64,000 bases of DNA from positions 4,464,001-4,528,000 of the forward strand of contig NZ_CP108508.1 in the NCBI RefSeq assembly GCF_035917275.1, written 5' to 3'. The position numbers and the translations under genes are program-made. This document shows positions 48,908-57,087 of the stretch, in pieces (positions within the stretch are counted from its first letter, which is position 1; every line of letters begins with the position of its first letter). The notes under the pieces were generated by a model, which was not told where the DNA came from, did no database searches, and saw nothing but the letters and a program-made list of their open reading frames with translations. This stretch comes from Streptomyces sp. NBC_01237. GTDB lineage: Bacteria > Actinomycetota > Actinomycetes > Streptomycetales > Streptomycetaceae.

Positions 48908-48921
48908 GTTTCACGTGAAAC
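48908..48921. other. parS site 8
   Basis: Perfect GTTTCACGTGAAAC, centre 22 bp from that of site 7, about two helical turns, so both face the same side of the DNA. Confidence 0.95.
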
Positions 48922-49016
48922 AGCTGCCGGGGCCGGGGTGGACGGGAGCGATTTCGGGGCACGGGGGTGCGAGGGTGCCTGCCGCACCGGTGACCGGCTC
49001 GCGGAGGCACGCGGGG

Positions 49017-50363
49017 TCAGCGTGTGGCGCCGGTGACGATCCAGCGGCCCGACCGGGTACGCAGCCAGAGAGTCACCAGTCGGACCACCATCATCAGAGT
49101 CATCGCCCACCAGAGTGCGGTGAGGCCGCCGCCGAAGGCGGGAACGAGCAGGGCGACCGGAGCGAACACGGCCAGCGTGACCAGCATGGCCCAGGCGAGA
49201 TAGCGTCCGTCGCCCGCTCCCATCAGTACACCGTCCAGGACGAAGACCACTCCGGCGATGGGCTGGGAGACCGCCACCACCAGAAGCGCGGGGAGCAGCG
49301 TGTCCTTGACGGACGGGTCGCCGGTGAAGAGCGGGATGAACAGGGGGCGGGCGAGCACGATCAGTACGCCGAGCACCACACCGCACCCGATCCCCCACTC
49401 GACCATACGACGGCATGCCTCGCGTGCGCCCTTGGCGTCGTTCGCCCCGAGGTAGCGGCCGATGATGGCCTGTCCCGCGATGGCGATCGCGTCCAGGGCG
49501 AAGGCCGTGAGGCTCCAGAGCGAGAGGATGATCTGGTGCGCGGCGATATCGGTGTCGCCGAGGCGCGCGGCGACGGCGGTGGCGATCATCAGGACGGCGC
49601 GCAGCGACAGCGTACGGACGAGCAGGGGAACACCCGCCTGGGCGCTGGCCCTGATCCCCGCTGCGTCGGGGCGCAGGGAGGCTCCGTGCCTGCGCGCCCC
49701 TCGTACCACCACGATCAGATAGGCGGCCGCCATGCCGACCTGGGCGATCACGGTGCCCCAGGCGGATCCGGCGATGCCGAGGCCGGCGCCGTAGACGAGG
49801 ACCGCGTTGAGTACGCCGTTGGCGGCGAATCCGCCGATGGCGACGTAGAGCGGAGTGCGGGTGTCCTGGAGGCCACGCAGGACGCCGGTCGCGGCGAGCA
49901 CGACGAGCATGGCCGGGATGCCGAGGCTGGAGATCCGCAGATATGTGGTGGCGTACGGGGCCGCGGTGTCGGATGCGCCGAAGACCTCGACCAGCCAGGG
50001 GGCCGAGGGGAGGGTCAGCGCGATCACGACCGCGCCGAGCAGCAGCGCGAGCCAGATGCCGTCCATGCCCTGACGGATGGCGGCCGGTAGATCTCCGGCC
50101 CCGACCCGGCGCGCGACGGCGGCCGTGGTGGCGTACGCGAGGAAGACGAAGACGCTCACCGCGGTCATCAGCAGTGCGGCGGCGACTCCCAGACCGGCGA
50201 GCTGAGGGGTGCCGAGATGGCCGACGATGGCGCTGTCGACCATCACGAAAAGAGGCTCGGCGACGAGCGCGCCGAAGGCGGGCACAGCGAGCGCGATGAT
50301 CTCGCGGTCGTGCCTTCTGCGGCTGGATGGAGGGGTCGCGGGCGCCTGGGACATGGGGGCCAA
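49017..50363 (-). CDS. MATE family efflux transporter (DinF-like)
   Basis: 448 residues, twelve membrane helices in two related halves. The first helix region EIIALAVPAFGALVAEPLFVMVDSAIVGHLGTPQLAGLGVAAAL carries the MATE signature with the conserved Asp, and VDSAIVGHLG is the DinF/NorM-like motif. It exports organic cations or drugs in exchange for protons or sodium. Convergent with rplI. A basic C-terminal end is cytoplasmic. Confidence 0.9.
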   Translation of the reverse strand: MAPMSQAPATPPSSRRRHDREIIALAVPAFGALVAEPLFVMVDSAIVGHLGTPQLAGLGVAAALLMTAVSVFVFLAYATTAAVARRVGAGDLPAAIRQGMDGIWLALLLGAVVIALTLPSAPWLVEVFGASDTAAPYATTYLRISSLGIPAMLVVLAATGVLRGLQDTRTPLYVAIGGFAANGVLNAVLVYGAGLGIAGSAWGTVIAQVGMAAAYLIVVVRGARRHGASLRPDAAGIRASAQAGVPLLVRTLSLRAVLMIATAVAARLGDTDIAAHQIILSLWSLTAFALDAIAIAGQAIIGRYLGANDAKGAREACRRMVEWGIGCGVVLGVLIVLARPLFIPLFTGDPSVKDTLLPALLVVAVSQPIAGVVFVLDGVLMGAGDGRYLAWAMLVTLAVFAPVALLVPAFGGGLTALWWAMTLMMVVRLVTLWLRTRSGRWIVTGATR

Positions 50364-50813
50364 TCTAATCTTCCACAGGTAAGAGATGCAATGCCATTGC
50401 AGTCCTTACTTGGGTCACGGTTGTGCGCTCAGGTGTGCACGGTTTGCAGCGATCTTGAATCGAGGGGAAAAGTTTTTCTCCCCCACAGTCGGTGGATGGG
50501 GAACGTGCAGGTCAGGGCCTTGATGGTCGAGTGGCTATGAGTTTGTCCACAGTGCTGTCCCCCGGTCCGTGCACAGGTTCGGCGGGGTTCTCCACAGCAT
50601 CTGGTCCGTCGTCCACATGCCCTGTGGATAACCAGATTGGCTGACGGTGCGGAGCGGCCTACCGTGGTCCGGCGCCCGCACTCCGTTCCGGCCTCGGAAT
50701 CCCGCAGAACTCGACGCGCCGGAAGCGGAGTCGGGCGGCCTGTTTGTCGGTGCCGTGCCGTAAGAAAGAGTGGCATGGCTAGGTCCGCGAAGCGGACGGG
50801 AGGAGGTGGCCCG
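50364..50813 (+). promoter_or_regulatory. dnaB upstream region with a DnaA-box cluster
   Basis: 450 bp between the divergent MATE and dnaB genes. Four DnaA boxes lie in 89 bp: TTGTCCACA (50543-50551), TTCTCCACA (50588-50596), TCGTCCACA (50609-50617) and TGTGGATAA (50623-50631, a perfect TTATCCACA on the other strand). No other gene is supported. Confidence 0.75.
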
Positions 50814-52286
50814 GTGAGCATTCCCGAGCCTTTGGACGACCCCTGGGCCGACACCGGTCCCAGTGACCGTCTGCCCGCCCGTCAGCGCCGCGGAGACCGC
50901 AAGAGCCGTGACGACCGGCACGACCGGGGCTCGGAGGACAGCTGGGACGGCGGCTCTCCCGGCTTCGAGCGGGTGCCTCCGCAGGATCTCGATGCCGAGC
51001 AGTCGGTGCTCGGCGGCATGCTGCTGTCCAAGGACGCCATCGCCGATGTCGTGGAGATCATCAAGGGCCACGACTTCTACCGTCCGGCCCACGAGACCGT
51101 CTACACGGCGATCCTCGACCTCTACGCCAAGGGAGAGCCGGCCGACCCGATCACGGTCGCCGCCGAACTGGTCAAGCGCGGTGAGATCACCAAGGTCGGC
51201 GGAGCGCCGTATCTGCACACCCTCGTCCAGTCGGTGCCGACCGCGGCCAACGCTTCGTACTACGCGGAGATCGTCCACGAGCGGGCCGTGCTCCGACGGC
51301 TCGTCGAGGCCGGCACGAAGATCACGCAGATGGGATACGCGGCCGACGGGGACGTCGACGAGATCGTCAACTCCGCACAGGCCGAGATCTACGCCGTCAC
51401 CGAGCAGCGCACCAGCGAGGACTATCTGCCCCTCGGCGACATCATGGAGGGCGCTCTCGACGAGATCGAGGCGATCGGTTCACGCAGCGGCGAGATGACC
51501 GGTGTACCGACCGGCTTCACCGACCTCGATGCCCTGACGAACGGGCTGCACCCCGGCCAGATGATCGTCATCGCGGCGCGTCCCGCCATGGGTAAGTCCA
51601 CGCTGGCCCTGGACTTCGCACGAGCCTGTTCGATCAAGAGCAATCTGCCGAGCGTGATCTTCTCGCTCGAAATGGGACGCAACGAGATCGCGATGCGTCT
51701 GCTGTCCGCCGAGGCGCGGGTGGCCCTGCACCACATGCGTTCCGGCACGATGACCGACGAGGACTGGACACGGCTCGCGCGGCGAATGCCGGACGTCTCG
51801 GCCGCCCCGCTCTACATCGACGATTCGCCGAACCTCTCGATGATGGAGATCCGCGCGAAGTGCCGTCGCCTCAAGCAGCGCAACGACCTGAAGCTCGTGG
51901 TCATCGACTACCTGCAGCTGATGCAGTCCGGCGGCTCGAAACGGGCCGAGAGCCGACAGCAGGAGGTCTCGGACATGTCCCGAAACCTCAAGCTGCTGGC
52001 CAAGGAGCTGGAGCTCCCCGTCATCGCCCTGTCGCAGCTGAACCGTGGACCCGAGCAGCGTACGGACAAGAAGCCCATGGTCTCCGACCTGCGTGAATCC
52101 GGATCCATCGAGCAGGACGCGGACATGGTGATCCTGCTGCACCGGGAGGACGCGTACGAGAAGGAGTCACCGCGCGCCGGCGAGGCGGACCTGATCGTGG
52201 CCAAGCACCGTAACGGCCCGACGGCCACCATCACCGTGGCCTTCCAGGGCCACTACTCCCGCTTCGTGGACATGGCCCAGACCTGA
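50814..52286 (+). CDS. dnaB: Replicative DNA helicase DnaB
   Basis: 490 residues from the GTG at 50814, with GGGAGGAGG upstream; the frame continues upstream but has only Arg/Gly-rich residues. The N-terminal collar domain starts near 53 (RVPPQDLDAEQSVLGGMLL). The RecA-like motor has Walker A ARPAMGKS at about 255-262, Walker B LVVIDYLQLM and the arginine-finger region near the C-terminus. There is no intein, although actinobacterial dnaB is a frequent intein host. Hexameric DnaB unwinds the parental duplex; the DUF721 protein may load it. Confidence 0.97.
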   Translation: MSIPEPLDDPWADTGPSDRLPARQRRGDRKSRDDRHDRGSEDSWDGGSPGFERVPPQDLDAEQSVLGGMLLSKDAIADVVEIIKGHDFYRPAHETVYTAILDLYAKGEPADPITVAAELVKRGEITKVGGAPYLHTLVQSVPTAANASYYAEIVHERAVLRRLVEAGTKITQMGYAADGDVDEIVNSAQAEIYAVTEQRTSEDYLPLGDIMEGALDEIEAIGSRSGEMTGVPTGFTDLDALTNGLHPGQMIVIAARPAMGKSTLALDFARACSIKSNLPSVIFSLEMGRNEIAMRLLSAEARVALHHMRSGTMTDEDWTRLARRMPDVSAAPLYIDDSPNLSMMEIRAKCRRLKQRNDLKLVVIDYLQLMQSGGSKRAESRQQEVSDMSRNLKLLAKELELPVIALSQLNRGPEQRTDKKPMVSDLRESGSIEQDADMVILLHREDAYEKESPRAGEADLIVAKHRNGPTATITVAFQGHYSRFVDMAQT

Positions 52287-52454
52287 TTCCGGCTGGTGGG
52301 TCCGATTCGGGTCAGCCACCGAGCCTGCGTCTCGCCCGCAGCGCTCTGGCCCTCCTCGAACATTCCACCCCAGTTCCCGGCCGGGCGGGAAGCAGCGGCA
52401 CGGGGGACTTCCTTGCCACGCCCATGGTCGTCTCGCAGGCGATAGCGTGCGCTC

Positions 52455-53606
52455 ATGACGTGGCGGGGACCGACGTATCGGGTGGTGGACGGAGAGAGGA
52501 TCGATGGGGCCTGGTGCCACGTCTGGCGGCGGAATCGGCCGGGCGGTGAGTACCACCTCGACGACTTGATCGTCTTCGCGGACGGAGCGATCACCTGCGA
52601 AGAACGTACGGACCTGGCCGGCCTCGGGAAGTTGCTGGCAACGGGCCGATTGGCGGTGACCGACCCTGAGGCTCCACCGCTCCCCGACGAACCATCGATA
52701 TGGGCCTCTCGGCACGGCGAACCGCTGACACCGGAGGGGTTTCTCCTGGAAGTCGCCGACCGCATCGAAGCACTCAATGAGCGGCCAACTGCCGGGCATC
52801 GTTGCTGGGATGCGATCCGACGCTTTCAGCAGGAGCCGGACGAGTCCAACCGAGCACTTCTCCGAGCGGCATATCTGGCGGTTCCGCCGCATCTTCGGAT
52901 CTATGTCCTCGGAGATATGGATCGCCAGGACCGTCCCTTGCGGATCCTGCTCACGAACATGGGTGAGGCCGTCGACGGCGATGGCCCGGTAGTGACGGCG
53001 GAGCTGCATCAGGACGCCCTGGACTACTTCGGCCGCGGGGATCAGGGGGTCCGGAGCGAGCAGGAGTGGCGAGCCGTCCGGCATGCCGACGATCCTTCGG
53101 AAACCGGCCGACCGGCTCTGATCTCGCGCGAAACCGTCTACCCACAGGGGTGGCCCGAACAGCCGGGTCTGTTCATGCTCCGCAACGACTTCCCCGCACG
53201 GATCGTGTTTGCCGGCGAGTCCTATGCGTCCGTGGTGCATGGGTACTGGGCGCTATCGGCAGCCGACGCTTCCGACAGAAGCGCAATCCGGGATGCGGTT
53301 TCCGGCGGAGAGGCACGCGACCTGGGTGGCCGGGCCACGCACCGGAGTGACTGGCCCGACGTCCGGCTCGCGGTCATGGCGGAGCTCCTTCGCGCGAAGT
53401 TCACTCAGCACCCTGAAATCGCCCAGGTCCTCGTTTCCACAGGGGACGCCAGGATCAGCTACACCGGCCTCTCGGACTCGCCCTTCTGGAGAGATGTCCC
53501 CGACGCTCGGGGACGGAACTGGATGGGGCGGCTGCTCGAACTGACCCGCTCCGAGCTCGTTGCCCAGCGATTGCTCCGGCACGAGGAACCCAGCGTGCTG
53601 AACTAG
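52455..53606 (+). CDS. NADAR-domain protein with an uncharacterised N-terminal region
   Basis: 383 residues. The C-terminal part (about 242-368) follows the NADAR/YbiA pattern: NDFPARIVFAGESYASVVHGYWALSAAD, then SGGEARDLGGRATHRSDWPDVRLAVMAELLRAKFTQHPEIAQVLVSTGD, then DSPFW...GRNWMGRLLELTRSEL. NADAR domains are N-glycosidases acting on ADP-ribosyl compounds, including removal of ADP-ribose from guanine in DNA. The usual Glu-His of the first motif reads Val-His and the W-G-x-G motif reads W-R-D-V, so the active site may be altered. Residues 1-240 hold a beta-rich domain and a second domain I do not recognise. No toxin partner (DarT-like) is nearby. Confidence 0.7.
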   Translation: MTWRGPTYRVVDGERIDGAWCHVWRRNRPGGEYHLDDLIVFADGAITCEERTDLAGLGKLLATGRLAVTDPEAPPLPDEPSIWASRHGEPLTPEGFLLEVADRIEALNERPTAGHRCWDAIRRFQQEPDESNRALLRAAYLAVPPHLRIYVLGDMDRQDRPLRILLTNMGEAVDGDGPVVTAELHQDALDYFGRGDQGVRSEQEWRAVRHADDPSETGRPALISRETVYPQGWPEQPGLFMLRNDFPARIVFAGESYASVVHGYWALSAADASDRSAIRDAVSGGEARDLGGRATHRSDWPDVRLAVMAELLRAKFTQHPEIAQVLVSTGDARISYTGLSDSPFWRDVPDARGRNWMGRLLELTRSELVAQRLLRHEEPSVLN

Positions 53607-53652
53607 GAATGCTGCGCGGTGGGAGTGATCGGCTCCTCGCGCATGGTGGTGA

Positions 53653-54261
53653 TCAGTTCTGGCCGGTGCCGGGCCGCTGGGCCGGGGTGCCCCAGCCGCG
53701 TTCGAGGAGATCGAAGGCGATGTCGACGGCTTGTGCGGGATCCGTGGCCCTGTGGGCGAGGGCGGAGGTCTCCAGGGCGAAGCGGGCCAGGGCGGCGCTG
53801 CGCAGGTCGTCGGGCGGGACGCCGGTGTCGTGGGCGATGGCGTGGGCGAGGGCGTCCTGGTGGCGCATCCACATGCGGTGGGCGTAGTCGCTGAGGGCGG
53901 GGGTGTTGGTCACCAGGTTGAGGAAGCCGGTGTAGTCGGCGTCGGCATCGGAGTCCTCGGCGCGGACCCGGACCCGTTTGACGTGCGCGCACAGGGCCTC
54001 GGGGATGGTCGTGCCGGGCGTGCGGTCGCGAACGGCGGCGACGAGTCCGGCCTCCTGCTCGGCCTCTTCGTCGAAGACGAGGGCCTCCTTGCCCGGGAAG
54101 TGCTTGAGGAGCGTGGTGGTGGACACGTCGGCCGCCTCGGCGATGTCGTGCAGGGTCACCGCGTCATAGCCGCGTGCGATGAAAAGGCGCAGCGCGGCGT
54201 CGGCGAGCGCCTGGCGTGTGGCGGCCTTCTTGCGTTCACGCCGCCCCATGGGAGTCGTCAT
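53653..54261 (-). CDS. TetR-family regulator of the divergent monooxygenase
   Basis: 202 residues from ATG 54261 (TTPMGRRERKKAATRQALADAALRLFIARGYDAVTLHDIAEAADVSTTTLLKHFPGKEALV, a complete TetR helix-turn-helix). The C-terminal ligand domain ends in a WGTPAQRPGTGQN tail. It diverges from the FAD monooxygenase gene over a 187-bp AT-richer gap, the classic layout in which the regulator represses both. Confidence 0.92.
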   Translation of the reverse strand: MTTPMGRRERKKAATRQALADAALRLFIARGYDAVTLHDIAEAADVSTTTLLKHFPGKEALVFDEEAEQEAGLVAAVRDRTPGTTIPEALCAHVKRVRVRAEDSDADADYTGFLNLVTNTPALSDYAHRMWMRHQDALAHAIAHDTGVPPDDLRSAALARFALETSALAHRATDPAQAVDIAFDLLERGWGTPAQRPGTGQN

Positions 54262-54292
54262 TCCTACATCATACACAAAGTTGTCTGATCTA

Positions 54293-54315
54293 AAAAGTTG
54301 CACCGTTGCACTTTT
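54293..54315. promoter_or_regulatory. Candidate operator of the TetR/monooxygenase divergon
   Basis: AAAAGT-N11-ACTTTT inverted repeat that also contains two GTTGCAC copies, in the AT-richest part of the divergent promoter region. Confidence 0.4.
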
Positions 54316-54448
54316 GTAGTGATCGTGCTTTTGTGGAGGCGGAGGGCCCGCCGGGATCGCACCGGCCGGACGTCCCTCGACCTCTCCGATTCCCTCACAG
54401 CGGTGGCCAGTGATGTTCGCCGCCACTTCCGCAGCACATGGAGACGAC

Positions 54449-55591
54449 ATGAACCACACCCCTGCCCGCATCGCCGTCATCGGCGCCGGACCCGGCGGTC
54501 TGATCTGCGCCCGCATCCTCCAACGCCACGGCATCGACGTCACCGTCCACGACCTCGACGCCTCCGCGACCGCCCGCGACCAGGGCGGCACCCTCGACAT
54601 GCACCCGGACACCGGCCAGTACGCCCTGCGTGCCGCCGGCCTGTGGAACGACTTCACCCCGCTGGCACGCCCGGAGGGTGAGCAGTGGCGCCTGGTCGGG
54701 CGCGACGGGCAGACACTGTTCGACGCTGCCCCGCCCCAGGAGGGCCGGGGCAGGCCCGAGATCGACCGAGGGAGGCTGCGCGACCTCCTCCTCGGCTCCC
54801 TCAACCCCGGCACCGTCCGGTGGGGCCACCGGTTGGAGCGCGCCGAACCGCTCGGTGAAGGGCGCCACCGTCTGCACTTCGCCCACGGTGTCAGCAGCGA
54901 TGCCGACCTGGTCGTCGGAGCGGACGGTGCCTGGTCGCGCGTACGCCGCGTCCTGTCCGACGCCGTCCCCGTCTACACCGGCGTCACCTTCGTCGAAACC
55001 GGCCTGCACGACGCCGCCCTGCGCCACCCCGCACTGGCCGCCCTCACCGGCGACGGCACCATGATGGCTCTGGACGACAACCTCGGCATCGTCGCCCAGC
55101 GCAACAGCGGCGGTCACATCCGCGTCTACGTCGGCATGCGCACCCCGCAGGACTGGTACCGGCGGGCAGGCGTCGATCCGGCCGACCCCCACGCCGTCCG
55201 CGACGCCCTCCTGGAACGCTTCGCCGACTGGAGCCCCGCCCTGTGCGGCTTCATCACCGACACCGACACCGGCTACACCAACCGCCCCTTGTTCGCCCTG
55301 CCGGTCCCCCACACCTGGGACCACACCCCCGGCGTCACCCTGCTGGGCGACGCCGCCCATCTGATGTCCCCGTTCTCCGGTATGGGCGCCAACCTCGCCA
55401 TGCGTGACGGCGCCGACCTCGCCCAGGCCCTCATCGGCCACGGCTCCCTCGATGACGCCGTCACCGCCTACGAGGAGATCCTCCTGCCGCGCTCCATCGA
55501 GGCGGCCGAGGGCGCCGCTGAAGGCATCGACGGAGCTTTCGCCCCCGACAGCGCCGAACAGACCCTCGCCCACATGGCCGCCCACCACTGA
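54449..55591 (+). CDS. FAD-dependent monooxygenase, TetX-like
   Basis: 380 residues from ATG 54449 with GGAG upstream. FAD-binding GxGxxG is IAVIGAGPGGLICARILQRHGIDVTVHDLD. The RDQGGTLDMHPDTGQYAL segment, the DG motif (LVVGADGAWSRVR) and the GD motif (GVTLLGDAAHLMSPFSGMGANLAMRDGADLA) are as in the TetX group of aromatic hydroxylases. TetX enzymes inactivate tetracyclines, but many relatives oxidise other polyketides, so the substrate is not known. It is under the divergent TetR gene. Confidence 0.88.
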   Translation: MNHTPARIAVIGAGPGGLICARILQRHGIDVTVHDLDASATARDQGGTLDMHPDTGQYALRAAGLWNDFTPLARPEGEQWRLVGRDGQTLFDAAPPQEGRGRPEIDRGRLRDLLLGSLNPGTVRWGHRLERAEPLGEGRHRLHFAHGVSSDADLVVGADGAWSRVRRVLSDAVPVYTGVTFVETGLHDAALRHPALAALTGDGTMMALDDNLGIVAQRNSGGHIRVYVGMRTPQDWYRRAGVDPADPHAVRDALLERFADWSPALCGFITDTDTGYTNRPLFALPVPHTWDHTPGVTLLGDAAHLMSPFSGMGANLAMRDGADLAQALIGHGSLDDAVTAYEEILLPRSIEAAEGAAEGIDGAFAPDSAEQTLAHMAAHH

Positions 55592-55625
55592 CACACCGCT
55601 CCCTCGGTGGCCGGCCCGGCGCGTC

Positions 55626-56201
55626 CTACCGCGCGGGCACGATGCGCGTGACGACCGTCTCCACCAACTGGTCGAGAGCGGTGTCGGCCAGCATGTCGGG
55701 CAGCGTGAAGTGCTCCAGGAGTACGCCGGTCATGGCCAGGTAGAGGACCAGGAACACGTCGTTGTCGCCCGGGAGTTCCGCGTCCCGGTGGAAGTCGGAG
55801 CTCTCGTCGAATGCCGTACGCACCGTACGGGTCAGCTGTGCCCGCAGGGCGGGGCGGCGGGTGGCCTCCAGGCGGAGCTCCAGCATGGCCAGGTAGCCGG
55901 TGCGGTCCTCGGCCATGCGCTGGACCAGCCAGCGCATGAGGTCGGCGACCAGTTCGCGGGAGGGTTCCGGGCGCATCGCCCGCTCGACCTTGGCCGGGTC
56001 GGGGGTCATGCGGCTGTTGATGCGGGCGCCCGCCTGCATGAACAGGTCGTCGCGATTGCTGAAGTAGTTGGACGACGTGCCCACCGGCACACCCGCCCGT
56101 GCGTCCACGGCGCGGAAAGTGAGCCCGCGGGCCCCCTCGTGCGCCAGTACCTCGATCGCCGCGTCCGTGAGCGCCGTTCTGCGCTCGGGGTTCTTCGCCA
56201 T
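55626..56201 (-). CDS. TetR-family regulator
   Basis: 191 residues. The N-terminal helix-turn-helix (RRTALTDAAIEVLAHEGARGLTFRAVDARAGVPVGTSSNYFSNRDDLF) is clear, with a helical C-terminal domain. It is divergent from the RibD-fold reductase gene and convergent with the monooxygenase gene (34-bp gap). Confidence 0.92.
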   Translation of the reverse strand: MAKNPERRTALTDAAIEVLAHEGARGLTFRAVDARAGVPVGTSSNYFSNRDDLFMQAGARINSRMTPDPAKVERAMRPEPSRELVADLMRWLVQRMAEDRTGYLAMLELRLEATRRPALRAQLTRTVRTAFDESSDFHRDAELPGDNDVFLVLYLAMTGVLLEHFTLPDMLADTALDQLVETVVTRIVPAR

Positions 56202-56248
56202 GGTCCTCTCCTCCGTCCGATCGCCTCTCCGGAAAAGAGGCTTGCTTA

Positions 56249-56282
56249 ACCACTACATGTGAAGCACTATAAGTGAAGTGGT
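56249..56282. promoter_or_regulatory. Candidate operator between TetR and reductase genes
   Basis: ACCACT (56249-56254) pairs with AGTGGT (56277-56282), and an inner CACT-ATA-AGTG (56265-56275) gives a nested inverted repeat in an AT-rich stretch upstream of both genes. Confidence 0.45.
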
Positions 56283-56361
56283 CGCGGTGCGGGGCGCCAA
56301 GCCGCCGCTGCCACCGTGAACAGGACATTTCGGCCTGCGCCGAACGTGGAACGGGGAACAC

Positions 56362-56946
56362 ATGCGAAAGCTCACGTACTTCATCGCCTGCTCGATCGAC
56401 GGGTTCATCGGCGATCCCCAGGGTGATGCGACAACGATGTACCCCTTCGTGAGCGAGGAGTTCCTCGGGTTCCTCACATCGGGGTATCCGGAGACGATCG
56501 CGGTCCAGGGCCGTGAGTCGCTCGGGCTCCAGGACGCGAAGTCCCAGCGCTTCGACACCGTGATCCAGGGGCGGTCCAGCTACCAGCTGGCGCTCGACTC
56601 CGGGACCACCAGCCCGTACGGCCACCTGCGGGAGGTCGTGGCGTCCCGGACGCTCAAGGAGTCACCCGACCCGAATGTGGAGCTCATCTCCGAGGATCTG
56701 GTCGCCAGGGTCAGGGAGCTCAAGGCCGAGGACGGCGAGCTGGACATCTGGCTCTGCGGTGGCTCCCAGCTGGCGGGGGAACTGCTGGACGAGGTCGACG
56801 AGCTCGTGATCAAGACATATCCCCTGGTGTACGGCAGTGGGATGCCGATGTTCGGGTCCGGCTTCGCGGTCACCGAGTTCGAGCTGAGGGACGTTCGCAC
56901 GTTCGAGAACGGGGTGCTGGTCAGGACGTACAGCCGCAAGCGCTGA
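56362..56946 (+). CDS. Dihydrofolate reductase/RibD-fold family protein
   Basis: 194 residues. RKLTYFIACSIDGFIGDPQGD is the typical beginning of RibD C-terminal-domain proteins, and the cofactor region DIWLCGGSQLAGELLDEVDELVIKTYPLVYGSGMPMFG matches the NADPH-binding Gly-Gly loop. Members reduce pterin or flavin precursors or have unknown substrates. Regulated, probably, by the divergent TetR. Confidence 0.88.
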   Translation: MRKLTYFIACSIDGFIGDPQGDATTMYPFVSEEFLGFLTSGYPETIAVQGRESLGLQDAKSQRFDTVIQGRSSYQLALDSGTTSPYGHLREVVASRTLKESPDPNVELISEDLVARVRELKAEDGELDIWLCGGSQLAGELLDEVDELVIKTYPLVYGSGMPMFGSGFAVTEFELRDVRTFENGVLVRTYSRKR

Positions 56947-57087
56947 GCCTCCCGGTGCCGCTCCGGCTTCCTTTCCGGCCCTTCGGCCCGAGGTCGCCGT
57001 CCCGTGCCGGGCGCCCTCGTGGCGAGCGCCTTCCGCGTCCGGCGAAAAGGGCTCGCCCCGAGCCGGGGCGCCGGGTAGTTGTTGACC

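Noticed and set aside
54449..55591. Naming the flavin monooxygenase a tetracycline-resistance gene tetX
   Set aside because: The motifs define the broad family only; no residue pattern seen here fixes tetracycline as substrate.
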